The translations under genes and the position numbers were made by a program. 64,000 nt of DNA from Bacteroidota bacterium (GTDB taxonomy: Bacteria; Bacteroidota; Bacteroidia; Chitinophagales; LD1), in the NCBI GenBank assembly GCA_947479455.1, contig CANJZE010000005.1, forward strand, positions 62,001 to 126,000. The letters are read 5' to 3'. Numbering within the stretch: position 1 is the stretch's first letter; each line of letters begins with the position of its first letter. Under the pieces are notes generated by a model. That model ran no database searches. It was not told the origin of the DNA and was given only the letters and a program-made list of their open reading frames with translations. Shown here piece by piece: positions 1 through 8,247 of this stretch.

Positions 1-326
1 TGCTGAGCCAAGATTACATACGCACTGCAAAAGCAAAAGGGCTAAGTTATTATCAAGTGGTTTTTAAACACGCGCTACGCAATGCCATGAATCCTGTGGT
101 TACTTCCATTTCTGGCTGGCTCGCTGCTTTGCTTACCGGAGCATTCTTCATTGAAAAAGTTTTTGATTACAAAGGTCTTGGTTTGCAAACTATCGAATCG
201 CTTCTTTCATTCGATTTTCCGGTGGTAATGGGCAGTGTGCTTTTTGTTGCCTTTGTGTTTGTAGTGGTTAATATCTTCAACGATATTCTTTACTCCGTCC
301 TCGACCCGAGAGTTACGGTGAAATAA
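1..326 (+). CDS. ABC transporter permease, oligopeptide/dipeptide (OppB/DppB) type, C-terminal fragment
   Basis: This is the 3' end of an inner-membrane permease that starts left of the window; the reading frame is open from base 3. The visible protein begins with a QDYIRTAKAKGLS-type EAA loop, the cytoplasmic coupling helix that contacts the ATPase in binding-protein-dependent peptide importers, followed by KHALRN and two hydrophobic helices. It ends in DPRVTVK, a typical OppB/DppB C-terminus. A GTG at 57 could be mistaken for a start but lies inside the EAA loop. The substrate is unknown; di- or oligopeptides or nickel are the usual ones for the family. No ATPase or binding-protein gene follows on this side. 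Confidence 0.9.
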   Translation, partial: LSQDYIRTAKAKGLSYYQVVFKHALRNAMNPVVTSISGWLAALLTGAFFIEKVFDYKGLGLQTIESLLSFDFPVVMGSVLFVAFVFVVVNIFNDILYSVLDPRVTVK

Positions 327-360
327 AAAGAGAGAATTTTATTGCGGTGTTTAGGGATTT

Positions 361-418
361 GTCATCCTGAGCTTGTCGAAGGATATTTTCGAATACGCTT
401 CGACAAGCTCAGCGTGAC
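361..418. repeat. Intergenic palindromic repeat (REP-like stem-loop)
   Basis: Two 21-base arms (361-381 and 398-418) are inverted copies with two mismatches around a 16-base loop; the inner 15 bp pair perfectly. It lies between the permease and the small lipoprotein gene, whose 3' ends converge, so it could act as a transcription stop or mRNA end. There is no U-run. Palindromes of this kind are dispersed between genes in many Bacteroidota genomes (family knowledge). Confidence 0.75.
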
Positions 419-427
419 ATAGTCTTA

Positions 428-622
428 CTACTGACACTTATACCCCAACGACTCATAGTAACGATACGCCTGATTGTATGAATCGTCTGAAGCGTAATCT
501 TTCTTACACATATCAAACCTGTCGTTCACATTCGGATACTTAGTGCAGCTGGTACATTGTTTGCAACTAGTGAAACTGCAAATAAAAAAAACTGAAGCTG
601 CGGTTATGATGATTGATTTCAT
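428..622 (-). CDS. Small cysteine-rich lipoprotein
   Basis: This encodes a 64-residue protein with a short basic N-terminus, a hydrophobic segment (residues 4-18) and a lipobox-like FTSC ending at Cys20, so it is probably lipidated and anchored to the periplasmic or outer-membrane face. The mature part holds CxxC (Cys23 and Cys26) and two further cysteines, suggesting disulfides or metal binding. I do not recognise a domain. It stands alone, convergent with the upstream permease and divergent from the DUF1214 gene. The lipobox and tidy boundaries support a real gene despite its length; function unknown. Confidence 0.55.
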   Translation of the reverse strand: MKSIIITAASVFFICSFTSCKQCTSCTKYPNVNDRFDMCKKDYASDDSYNQAYRYYESLGYKCQ

Positions 623-704
623 GGATAATTATTGAAACCGAATATAGAAAACTGTTTTAAAAAGAAGGAAGGGAACAGTAAAGCTGAGATGCTATATTTA
701 GCGC

Positions 705-1271
705 GTGAAAAAATTTCTGTTTGTGTTTATAGCTGTTATAACCGGACTTGCTGTCGGTGTGTATCGTATGGCAAATGTTGAAACCAGCAAATCATTTTTT
801 ACCAACGGAAGTTGGACAGGAAGCCAGTCTTTGCCCCTTGGCAAAGATAATTTACTAACCGCACAGATTTCGACATTTGCTTTGTTTGCCCTTCCAAGTG
901 AAGAAGCCATTTATCTTTTTGCAAGAAAAGACGAGCAACACGAAAAACTAAACGGTGAAAACGATTACGCCATCACCGGAAACATCAATCAAATCAAAGC
1001 GAATTATTGGAGCATTACTGCTTACGGAAAGGATTTGTATCTAATTCCCAACGAAGCCAATCGCTTTTCTTTCAATAATTCAAATATGCAAACCGACAGT
1101 GCAGGAAATTTTTCTATAACTGTTTCAAGCAAAAAGCAAAGCGGCAACTGGTTGCCATCTCCTACCGATGCACGTTTCAATTTAGTGCTACGCATTTATA
1201 AGGGCGAAAGAAATTTCGTAGAGCATTTGAATGAAGTTCCTCTTCCATCAATTAAACGATTGGCGAAATGA
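705..1271 (+). CDS. DUF1214 domain protein, membrane-anchored
   Basis: This 188-residue protein has an N-terminal hydrophobic helix (about residues 3-20) followed by a DUF1214-like domain. The recognisable core is YWSITAYGKD, then YLIPN, then NWLPSP, then FNLVLRIY near residues 105-175. Proteins of this type usually carry DUF1254 and DUF1214 in one chain, in that order; here the two halves are separate and reversed, DUF1214 first. The start is a GTG at 705 with a TATATTTA box just before it, so the leader is very short. The stop overlaps the next start by ATGA, implying translational coupling. Biochemical role is unknown; an envelope location is inferred. Confidence 0.75.
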   Translation: MKKFLFVFIAVITGLAVGVYRMANVETSKSFFTNGSWTGSQSLPLGKDNLLTAQISTFALFALPSEEAIYLFARKDEQHEKLNGENDYAITGNINQIKANYWSITAYGKDLYLIPNEANRFSFNNSNMQTDSAGNFSITVSSKKQSGNWLPSPTDARFNLVLRIYKGERNFVEHLNEVPLPSIKRLAK

Positions 1272-1783
1272 GAAACTATTTCAAATCTGCTTTGTTCTTT
1301 GCGGCAATCATTTTTGCTACACAGTATTTGTTTATTGCTTTTGTGCCCGAACTTATTTTTGCCATTGCCAAACACCGTTCGGGCAAACCGTTGAACACCG
1401 TCATACAAGCTCCGCGAACCGATGCAAAACTTCGTAGAGTGGTTCTGCCTAATCCCGATTTTGTTTACAACGCCTGCTTTTACGATGTAAGCAAAAACGA
1501 TTTGCTCATCACGGGTTTGTTTTCAGATTCCACGCAATACAGTTCGCTCGCTTTTTATGGCGACAATGTGCAGCCGTATTATGTGATGAATAATCTGCAG
1601 GGTTTCAAGCAAAAATATTCGGTACGGCTTTCATCGGTTGGCAGAGAGAATGGTTGTATAAGAACGCCAACAAAGCAAGGCGTTGTTTTAATGCGTGTGT
1701 TAGTGACCGATTCAGCTCAGTATGAAAAAGCAAAGCAATTGCAGTCCGTTTTTAAAGTGCGATTGCTGCCACAAAATAATTGA
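1268..1783 (+). CDS. DUF1254 domain protein, membrane-anchored
   Basis: This 171-residue protein has one N-terminal transmembrane helix (about residues 8-27) and a DUF1254-like region. VLPNPDFVYNACFYDVSKND corresponds to the family's conserved N-terminal strand, and YYVMNNLQ follows in the core. It overlaps the DUF1214 gene by four bases and is very likely its partner, the two together reconstituting the usual fused DUF1254-DUF1214 protein. The C-terminal 50 residues hold the VLMRVLVTDS stretch, where the family normally runs on into the linker. Function is not established. Confidence 0.72.
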   Translation: MRNYFKSALFFAAIIFATQYLFIAFVPELIFAIAKHRSGKPLNTVIQAPRTDAKLRRVVLPNPDFVYNACFYDVSKNDLLITGLFSDSTQYSSLAFYGDNVQPYYVMNNLQGFKQKYSVRLSSVGRENGCIRTPTKQGVVLMRVLVTDSAQYEKAKQLQSVFKVRLLPQNN

Positions 1784-1806
1784 TAGATTTTAATTTCGAC
1801 TCTAAT

Positions 1807-2970
1807 ATGCTCCGCATCATCGAAGTTACCGGCAAAGAATCCGAAGAAAAATTTCATCAGCTTCCCTTCAGTATATATGAAGGCGATGCCAACTGGATTC
1901 CTCCGCTTAGACAGGACGTTCAAAAAGTTTTCGACACTAAAAAGAACAAATACTTTTCGCATGGCGAATGCACGCGATGGATTTTAGAAGACGATGGCAA
2001 GACCATCGGAAGAATTGCCGCCTTCATTAATTACGACAACGCGCACAACGAAGAACAACCCACTGGTGGCTGCGGATTTTTTGAGTGCATCAATAATCAA
2101 CAAGCCGCGAACATGCTTTTCGACACCGCAAAAAACTGGTTGCAGCAGCGCGGCATGCAAGCCGTGGACGGTCCTGTGAACTTTGGTGAGCGCAATGCCT
2201 GGTGGGGTTTGCTCGTGGAAGGATTCACGCCCGCCACTTATCAAATGAACTACAACCCGCCTTACTACATTCCGCTTTTCGAGGCGTATGGATTCAGGAA
2301 TTATTTCGAACAGTATTCCTACCGCATTGATTTGAAAGAAACTAGACCGGAGCGTTATAAACCTGTTTTTGAGCGCATGATAAAAACAGGCGATTATACT
2401 TTTCGCCACATAGAAAAAAGCAACCTCAAAAAATATGCAGCCGATTTTCGCAGCGTGTATAACCGCACCTGGAAATTCCTGCCCAACTTTCACGAAATGA
2501 GCGAAGAACAATCGCTCAATATGATGAACAGCATGAAACCCGTCCTGATCGATTACCTCTGCTGGTTCGGCTATTATAAAGAGGAGCCCGTGGCCATTTT
2601 TATTATGCTGCCCGAGCTCAACGGCTGGTTCAAACACACGCGTGGCAATCTCAATCTTTTGGGCATGTTGAAATTTCTGTGGTATAAAACATTCGACAAA
2701 ACCAACCGCAAAATATTCGGAATCATTTTCGGAGTGGTGCCCGAGCACCAAAAGAAAGGAGTGGAGGTAGCCATTGTAATGGCAGCCGATGAAGTAGTGA
2801 TTCCGAAAAACAGATGGGATGAAATTGAACTGGTTTGGGTGGGTGATTTTAATTTGCCCATGATAAAAACCTGCGAAACTCTCGGTGCAAAGTTATTTAA
2901 GCGACACATTACTTACCGCAAATTGTTTGACGAAACCAAAGAGTTTAAAAGGCATCCGGCTATTGAGTAG
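1807..2970 (+). CDS. YghO-like acyl-CoA N-acyltransferase superfamily protein
   Basis: This 387-residue cytosolic protein resembles the E. coli YghO family of GNAT-like proteins. Recognisable features are an N-terminal segment with WIPPLRQDVQ, a GRIAAFIN strand, a GGCGFFECINNQ region, GPVNFGERNAWWGLLVEGF, and a YNPPYYIPLFEAYGF block. The C-terminal half has a second GNAT-like fold with GVEVAIVMAAD. I chose the ATG at 1807; an in-frame TTG at 1780 would overlap the preceding stop but adds nine residues before the conserved LRIIEV start. The acyl donor and acceptor are unknown. It may be co-transcribed with the DUF1254 gene, and priA follows after six bases. Confidence 0.75.
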   Translation: MLRIIEVTGKESEEKFHQLPFSIYEGDANWIPPLRQDVQKVFDTKKNKYFSHGECTRWILEDDGKTIGRIAAFINYDNAHNEEQPTGGCGFFECINNQQAANMLFDTAKNWLQQRGMQAVDGPVNFGERNAWWGLLVEGFTPATYQMNYNPPYYIPLFEAYGFRNYFEQYSYRIDLKETRPERYKPVFERMIKTGDYTFRHIEKSNLKKYAADFRSVYNRTWKFLPNFHEMSEEQSLNMMNSMKPVLIDYLCWFGYYKEEPVAIFIMLPELNGWFKHTRGNLNLLGMLKFLWYKTFDKTNRKIFGIIFGVVPEHQKKGVEVAIVMAADEVVIPKNRWDEIELVWVGDFNLPMIKTCETLGAKLFKRHITYRKLFDETKEFKRHPAIE

Positions 2971-2976
2971 GCGTGA

Positions 2977-5445
2977 ATGGCATTTCACTTTTTCTATTTT
3001 CACTCCGTGAACTCACAGGTTACTTACGTTGATGTTATTCTTCCTCTCGCGCTGCCACAGGCATATACCTATGCGGTGAGTATTGATTTAGTTCAGTTTG
3101 TAAAAGTCGGTCAGCGCGTAATTGTGCAGTTCGGCAAAAACCGTTTCTACTCTGCCATCGTAAAAACTATTCACCATCAGAAACCTGCTGTTGAAGCCAA
3201 ATTGATTGAAACCATTGCCGAAGAAGAACCGATTGTGACCGAAACACAATTGAAGTTTTGGAAATGGATGAGTGAGTATTATATGTGCACCGAAGGTGAG
3301 GTGATGAACGCTGCTCTTCCTTCTGGATTGAAACTTTCGAGTGAAACAAAAATTCGTTACAACGAAAGCTACGAAGGAGATTTTGAAGCGCTGAATGAAG
3401 ATGAGTTTTTGATTGTGCAGGCACTGCGTGCGCAGCAGGAAATAAAGATTCCGCAGGTGCAGGATTTACTGAAGAAGCGCAACGTATATCCTTTGCTCAA
3501 AACACTTTTCAATTTAGGTATTGCTATTTCTTCGGAAGAAATGTTAGAGAAGTTTAAACCGCGCACCGAAACTTATATCAAGCTCAACGATAAGTATGAA
3601 GACCAGGCGGAGCTTGAAAAGATTTATGCAGAACTCGGTCGCGCACCAAAACAAGTCGAACTGCTTCTTGCATTCACACAATTAGAAAAGAAAGCAAAGT
3701 TCATTCGCAAGAATGAGTTGCTTGAACTTTCAAAAAGCACTGCAGCTGCTCTTGCTTCTTTGGTAAAGCGAAATGTTTTCATCGAATTCAAAATGGAAGT
3801 TTCACGGCTCGGCAATTTACAAACGGCTGAAGTAGATTCTCCTGATTTGAGTGAAGAACAAAAGAATGCACTCGCACAAATCAACGCTCACTTTGAAACA
3901 AAGAATGTGGTTTTACTTTATGGAGTTACCGGAAGCGGCAAGACTAACATCTACATTGAAAAGATAAAAGAAGTGATTGCTGAAGGCAAACAAGTCTTGT
4001 ATCTTCTGCCTGAAATTGCACTAACCGCACAAATCATTAACCGCCTTCGAAAGATATTCAATACACAGGTGGGCGTTTACCACAGCAAGTTTAATCAGAA
4101 CGAACGTGTAGAAATATGGAACAAGATTCTGCATGGCGAATACAAAATTTTAATTGGCGCGCGCAGCGGTTTGTTTCTGCCGTTTAAAGATTTGGGATTA
4201 GTAATTGTAGATGAAGAGCACGATAACTCCATGAAGCAAGCCGACCCTGCTCCGCGCTATAATGGTCGCGATGCTTCGATTGTGCTGGCGACTATGTTCA
4301 ACGCAAAAGTTATTCTGGGTACAGCTACACCATCGGTAGAAACTTTTTACAATACAGAAAAGGAAAAGTTTGGATTGGTGACCTTGAACAAACGATATGG
4401 TGGAATGGAGATGCCCGAATTTGCTATTGCCAATATAAAAGACGACACGAAGTGGAAACGTATGCAAGGCAGTTTTACGCAGTCGCTGGTGAATGGTGTG
4501 AGTCTTGCGCTGAAGAATAAAGAGCAGGTGATTTTGTTTTTGAACCGCAGAGGTTTTGCCAATTACCAAGTTTGTAAAACCTGCAACTATGTTTACAAAT
4601 GCAAGAACTGCGATGTAAGTTTAACATACCACAAGTTTTCGCATCAACTCAAATGTCACTACTGCGGTTACTTTGAAAAGATGGCTGACAAATGCAAAAG
4701 TTGTGGCGCTATTGATTTGGATATTGTAGGCATGGGCACCGAAAAGATTGAAGATGAAATTGCCGAACTGTTTCCATCGGCAAAAGTTAGTCGGTTAGAT
4801 TACGATGCTATGAAAACAAAAAACGGGCACGCCAAAGTGATTGCAGAATTTGAAAATCGTGAAGTAGATATTCTCGTGGGAACACAAATGGTTACTAAAG
4901 GTTTGGACTTTGACCATGTAAGTTTAGTAGGCATTATCAATGCCGACCAGTTGATTCACCACCCCGGTTACCGCTCTCACGAGCGCGCGTTTCAATTGAT
5001 GATGCAGGTGGCGGGGCGCGCGGGAAGAAAACACAAGAAGGGCAGAGTGATGATTCAAACTTCTGACCCCGGACATCCGGTTATTCAAAATGTGCTCAAC
5101 AGCGATTTCAAGCAGATGTATGAAACTGAAATTCTTTCGCGCAGACAATTTCAATATCCGCCATTTATGCGCATGGTTGAAATAACACTGAAGCATAAGG
5201 AAGTTCAAATGATTGAACAGGCAGCTTTGTATTTGGCTAACGAGCTGCGCAAAACAAATACTGCAAAAGTGTTAGGACCTGTTATTCCTTATGTTTCAAA
5301 AATCAACAATTACTATATCCGCCAGATTTTGTTGAAGAGCAATTTGCAAGGGCAAATGAAAAATGCCCTGCAAACTGTTTTAGATAAAATGAAAACAATT
5401 GCAGGTTTGAAGAATGTGGATGTGAAGGTTGATGTGGACCCGTAA
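2977..5445 (+). CDS. priA: Primosomal replication restart helicase PriA (N')
   Basis: PriA is a 3'-5' DNA helicase that recognises stalled forks and D-loops and reloads the replicative helicase. The 822-residue product has an N-terminal 3'-DNA-binding region (YVDVILPLALPQAYTY), the Walker A GVTGSGKT at residues 316-323, the DEEH box at 412-415, and zinc-binding cysteines starting with C533 and C536 and continuing through CKNC, CHYC and CKSC. Helicase motif V/VI features GTQMVTKGLDF and QVAGRAGR follow. All catalytic elements are intact. The start is uncertain: ATG 2977 gives a hydrophobic ten-residue lead, while GTG 3007 gives an N-terminus more like the family. Confidence 0.95.
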   Translation: MAFHFFYFHSVNSQVTYVDVILPLALPQAYTYAVSIDLVQFVKVGQRVIVQFGKNRFYSAIVKTIHHQKPAVEAKLIETIAEEEPIVTETQLKFWKWMSEYYMCTEGEVMNAALPSGLKLSSETKIRYNESYEGDFEALNEDEFLIVQALRAQQEIKIPQVQDLLKKRNVYPLLKTLFNLGIAISSEEMLEKFKPRTETYIKLNDKYEDQAELEKIYAELGRAPKQVELLLAFTQLEKKAKFIRKNELLELSKSTAAALASLVKRNVFIEFKMEVSRLGNLQTAEVDSPDLSEEQKNALAQINAHFETKNVVLLYGVTGSGKTNIYIEKIKEVIAEGKQVLYLLPEIALTAQIINRLRKIFNTQVGVYHSKFNQNERVEIWNKILHGEYKILIGARSGLFLPFKDLGLVIVDEEHDNSMKQADPAPRYNGRDASIVLATMFNAKVILGTATPSVETFYNTEKEKFGLVTLNKRYGGMEMPEFAIANIKDDTKWKRMQGSFTQSLVNGVSLALKNKEQVILFLNRRGFANYQVCKTCNYVYKCKNCDVSLTYHKFSHQLKCHYCGYFEKMADKCKSCGAIDLDIVGMGTEKIEDEIAELFPSAKVSRLDYDAMKTKNGHAKVIAEFENREVDILVGTQMVTKGLDFDHVSLVGIINADQLIHHPGYRSHERAFQLMMQVAGRAGRKHKKGRVMIQTSDPGHPVIQNVLNSDFKQMYETEILSRRQFQYPPFMRMVEITLKHKEVQMIEQAALYLANELRKTNTAKVLGPVIPYVSKINNYYIRQILLKSNLQGQMKNALQTVLDKMKTIAGLKNVDVKVDVDP

Positions 5446-5469
5446 CTAAACACACTATCAAAAAGGTGT

Positions 5470-5569
5470 GTCATGCTGAACGCAGCCTTTGCGAAGTGAA
5501 GCATCTTGTATTTTATTTGCGAACGAAATACAAGTTTCCTCGTTTTGCAGAGCCAAAACTCGGAATGAC
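5470..5569. repeat. Long imperfect intergenic palindrome between priA and the phosphatase gene
   Basis: Arms 5470-5513 and 5526-5569 are 44 bases each; I count roughly 29 matching positions, with both outer ends (GTCAT) and inner ends (CTTGTATTT) perfect. It fills the gap between two convergent genes and probably folds into a hairpin at the 3' end of both mRNAs. A degenerate single-arm relative lies at 39423-39469, so this looks like a dispersed family. An open frame running through it is antisense to the phosphatase gene and is not a gene. Confidence 0.7.
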
Positions 5570-5589
5570 GAACTCTCTCTGTAGAATGC

Positions 5590-7299
5590 TCACTTCACCA
5601 ACATCAACTTGCCGCGCAGGCTTTGTTCTTCGGTTTTTAGTTCGTAGAAATATTGACCCGCACTTAAATTTTTGCCGTCAAAAATATAAATCTGACGGCC
5701 TGTTTTTGTGTTGTCATAATCGTTCGAAGCCACTTTCTTTCCGCTTATATCATACACATCCAGGTGTACTTCTTCATTGCTGTTGAGTGCAAATGAAATT
5801 TCGGTTTGATCAGTAAAAGGATTGGGAGCTACCTTTACTTTGTTTGCCAAAGGTTCTGTTTTTTGAATGCTGTTCCATTGTTGTTTTACGATAGTAAAGC
5901 TGTCTTTTATTTCGCCCGTTGCGGTAAGATAACGACCATCTAATCTATCGCCATTTACGTCCCAAATAAAAGAGCCGTAGCAAGTATCACATGCTTCGCC
6001 CCAGTAAATTGCAGGGTGCATGATTGGGCTGTAGGTATTTCCTTCACTCGAGTTTCCTGCAATTACATAAACGGTTCCCACTCCACTCAAAGGGCCATTG
6101 GTATATTTTACGTAAGGACCTTCTTCTGCTTCTCTTCCGCTGGTGCCATTAATCATCATGGTTGCAGAATCAAAATCGGGTTTACCACCATAGTGACCGT
6201 TGATTAAAAAAGTGCGCTGATAATTATGATCGTGACCTACCAAAACCAAGTCTACTCCATATTGTTCTAAAATAGGATTGAAGTGATGCCGAGTGGCGGT
6301 GCAAAAAATTTGCACACTATTTTCTTCCGTAAAATTATCCTGACCACTATAAGGTGTTTGATGCCAGATTACAACTTTCCATTTTTTTGTGGTTGCTGCT
6401 AAATCGGCTTTTAGCCAATCGAGCATGGGCGAGGTAAAAGTTTGACTTGTATTTAAAACGCCTGTCCAATTGTATGCAGAAGTGTAAGAACCCAATTCTG
6501 AATTCATTGAAGCAATGTGCACATCGCCATAATCCATGCTGTAAAAAATTTTTCTGCCGGAAGCTACACCGCCTAACTCACCTAGTGTAGGCGGGTCAAT
6601 AATATTTAAGTAAGGGCCAGTATGTGTGTTTGGGTCTTGACCACAAAGTACTGGAATGCCTTGTGCGTTTTGCCACGGACAAATGCTGTTGTAATCGTGA
6701 TTGCCCGAAGTGGAAATGAAAGGTAGGTTCAAAAATACGTTGCCATAGCCATTGATGGTATCAAAAACTTTGCTTTGAAATTCAGCTTCAGTGCCATCGC
6801 TGTAAGCATTATCACCTACCCATATTTGTGCATCGGCAGGGTGCCCCGTGTTTTGCGAATACTGCAAATATGAATCGCGCACTTTGCGCTCGCCATCGTT
6901 ACCATGCCCAAAATCACCTATAGTCCAAAAACGAATTGGCGAATGTGATGAAGCATCGGGAGCTGTATTAAAAAATAAAGCGGCATCGTTTCCGCGTAGT
7001 GTGTTGGTAGTAGTGCCAACACTGTAATAATATTTGGTGAGCGGAGTAAGTCCGTTGATTTTTACTCGGTGTTCAGTGGTTGCAGTGGCGCTATCGGCAA
7101 ATAAGGTTTGCGAGCCAATGCTTGTGCCGTAATAAACGCGGCTATCGGTTGGTGTATCGGTTCTCCACCGAATAATAATGCTGTTAGGCCCCGGGCTTTG
7201 TAAATAAGGACCACGTAAAATTAGTTGCGCATTTAAAGAAGTTAGTGTAGAAAAAAATAAGAATGCAGCGAGGAGAGGAGCATAAATTTTTTTACTCAT
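5590..7299 (-). CDS. Secreted purple-acid-phosphatase-like metallophosphoesterase with T9SS sorting domain
   Basis: The 569-residue protein has a signal peptide ending near SLNA-Q, an N-terminal fibronectin-like domain (LRGPYLQSPGPNSIIIRWRT, typical of plant-type purple acid phosphatases), then a calcineurin-like phosphoesterase domain. Metal-ligand motifs are visible in order: GDFGHG, VGDNAY, GNHD, VIWHQTPY and GHDHNYQR. The C-terminus (APNPFTDQTEISF to KLMLVK) is a type A T9SS sorting domain, so export to the surface or medium is expected. An earlier in-frame ATG at 7344 would add 15 polar residues before the signal peptide; 7299 is preferred. It probably hydrolyses phosphate monoesters or nucleotides. 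Confidence 0.9.
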   Translation of the reverse strand: MSKKIYAPLLAAFLFFSTLTSLNAQLILRGPYLQSPGPNSIIIRWRTDTPTDSRVYYGTSIGSQTLFADSATATTEHRVKINGLTPLTKYYYSVGTTTNTLRGNDAALFFNTAPDASSHSPIRFWTIGDFGHGNDGERKVRDSYLQYSQNTGHPADAQIWVGDNAYSDGTEAEFQSKVFDTINGYGNVFLNLPFISTSGNHDYNSICPWQNAQGIPVLCGQDPNTHTGPYLNIIDPPTLGELGGVASGRKIFYSMDYGDVHIASMNSELGSYTSAYNWTGVLNTSQTFTSPMLDWLKADLAATTKKWKVVIWHQTPYSGQDNFTEENSVQIFCTATRHHFNPILEQYGVDLVLVGHDHNYQRTFLINGHYGGKPDFDSATMMINGTSGREAEEGPYVKYTNGPLSGVGTVYVIAGNSSEGNTYSPIMHPAIYWGEACDTCYGSFIWDVNGDRLDGRYLTATGEIKDSFTIVKQQWNSIQKTEPLANKVKVAPNPFTDQTEISFALNSNEEVHLDVYDISGKKVASNDYDNTKTGRQIYIFDGKNLSAGQYFYELKTEEQSLRGKLMLVK

Positions 7300-7414
7300 G
7301 ATTCTGTCAGTTTTTAAAAGAAGTTTGTGAATCTTCGAATTCATGGTAAAAAATTTTTCTAACGTAAACCTAAAAAAGGAATATTGACCGCGAATTGAAA
7401 ACTTGGAACGAAAA

Positions 7415-8188
7415 TCATTTCCCTTTAAAATCAGGATTTCTTTTTTCTACAAACGCAGCCATACCTTCTTTTTGGTCTTGCGAAGCAAACGTGAGATAAA
7501 AGTTTTTGCGTTCAAAAACTAATCCTTCATCAAGGGTAGAATTGAAAGCATTGTTCACTGCTTCTTTAGCAAGTTTAATAGCAATAGGCGATTGCTTCGC
7601 AATTTCTCGAGCCAGTTTCAATGTTTCATCCAGTAGTAATTCAACAGGAACTATACGATTGATTAAACCTGCAGCTAATGCTTCTTGTGCCGAAATAAAT
7701 TTTCCGGTAAGCACTAATTCCATGGCCATAGCTTTGCCTACAGCACGGGTAAGTCGTTGCGTTCCTCCGGCACCCGGCATGGTTCCTATTTTAATTTCCG
7801 GCTGTCCAAAGCGTGCCGTTTCGCTTGCCATAATCATATCGCAAGTCATAGCCAGTTCGCAACCACCACCTAAAGCAAAACCACTAACTGCTGCAATAAT
7901 TGGTTTGCGCGTTTTTTTTATTTGATCCCAGGTGCTGAACTGATCAATGTTCAACATGTCTATAGCTGTAGCATCAGCCATTTGTTTGATATCGGCACCG
8001 GCAGCAAAAACTTTTTGTCCGCCTGTGAGAATTATTACGCGCACATTATCGTCCTCATCTAATTCCCGCAAGGCATCACGTATTTCTAACATCAGTTGAC
8101 GATTGAGTGCGTTCAACTCTTTAGGACGATTAAGTTCAATGAGAGCAATATGTTTTTCGTATTGCGGGTTTACTTTGATGAAGTCCAT
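7415..8188 (-). CDS. Enoyl-CoA hydratase/isomerase family protein (crotonase)
   Basis: This 257-residue cytosolic enzyme belongs to the crotonase fold and likely hydrates trans-2-enoyl-CoA in beta-oxidation or short-chain acyl-CoA metabolism. Visible signatures are NRPKELNAL, the oxyanion-hole FAAGADI, GFALGGGCELAM carrying the first catalytic Glu, and PEIKIGTMPGAGGTQRL carrying the second. Length and motif order are normal. It sits alone, but two thiolases at 38.2 and 47.8 kb could supply the thiolytic step. The exact chain-length preference cannot be read from the sequence. Confidence 0.9.
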   Translation of the reverse strand: MDFIKVNPQYEKHIALIELNRPKELNALNRQLMLEIRDALRELDEDDNVRVIILTGGQKVFAAGADIKQMADATAIDMLNIDQFSTWDQIKKTRKPIIAAVSGFALGGGCELAMTCDMIMASETARFGQPEIKIGTMPGAGGTQRLTRAVGKAMAMELVLTGKFISAQEALAAGLINRIVPVELLLDETLKLAREIAKQSPIAIKLAKEAVNNAFNSTLDEGLVFERKNFYLTFASQDQKEGMAAFVEKRNPDFKGK

Positions 8189-8247
8189 AATTGATTGAAG
8201 ATTTAAGATAGAATATTGAAGATTGAATGCAATGCTAATTTCTGTTT

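Noticed and set aside
705-1783. Frameshift splitting one DUF1254-DUF1214 gene
   Set aside because: The order is reversed relative to the fusion, both parts have their own N-terminal helix, and the ATGA overlap is a normal junction.
1984-2751. 255-residue minus-strand frame opposite the YghO-like gene
   Set aside because: Antisense shadow; the plus-strand protein has clear family motifs and the minus-strand one does not.
5466-5786. 106-residue open frame on the plus strand after priA
   Set aside because: It runs through an intergenic palindrome and then antisense to the phosphatase gene, with no recognisable domain.
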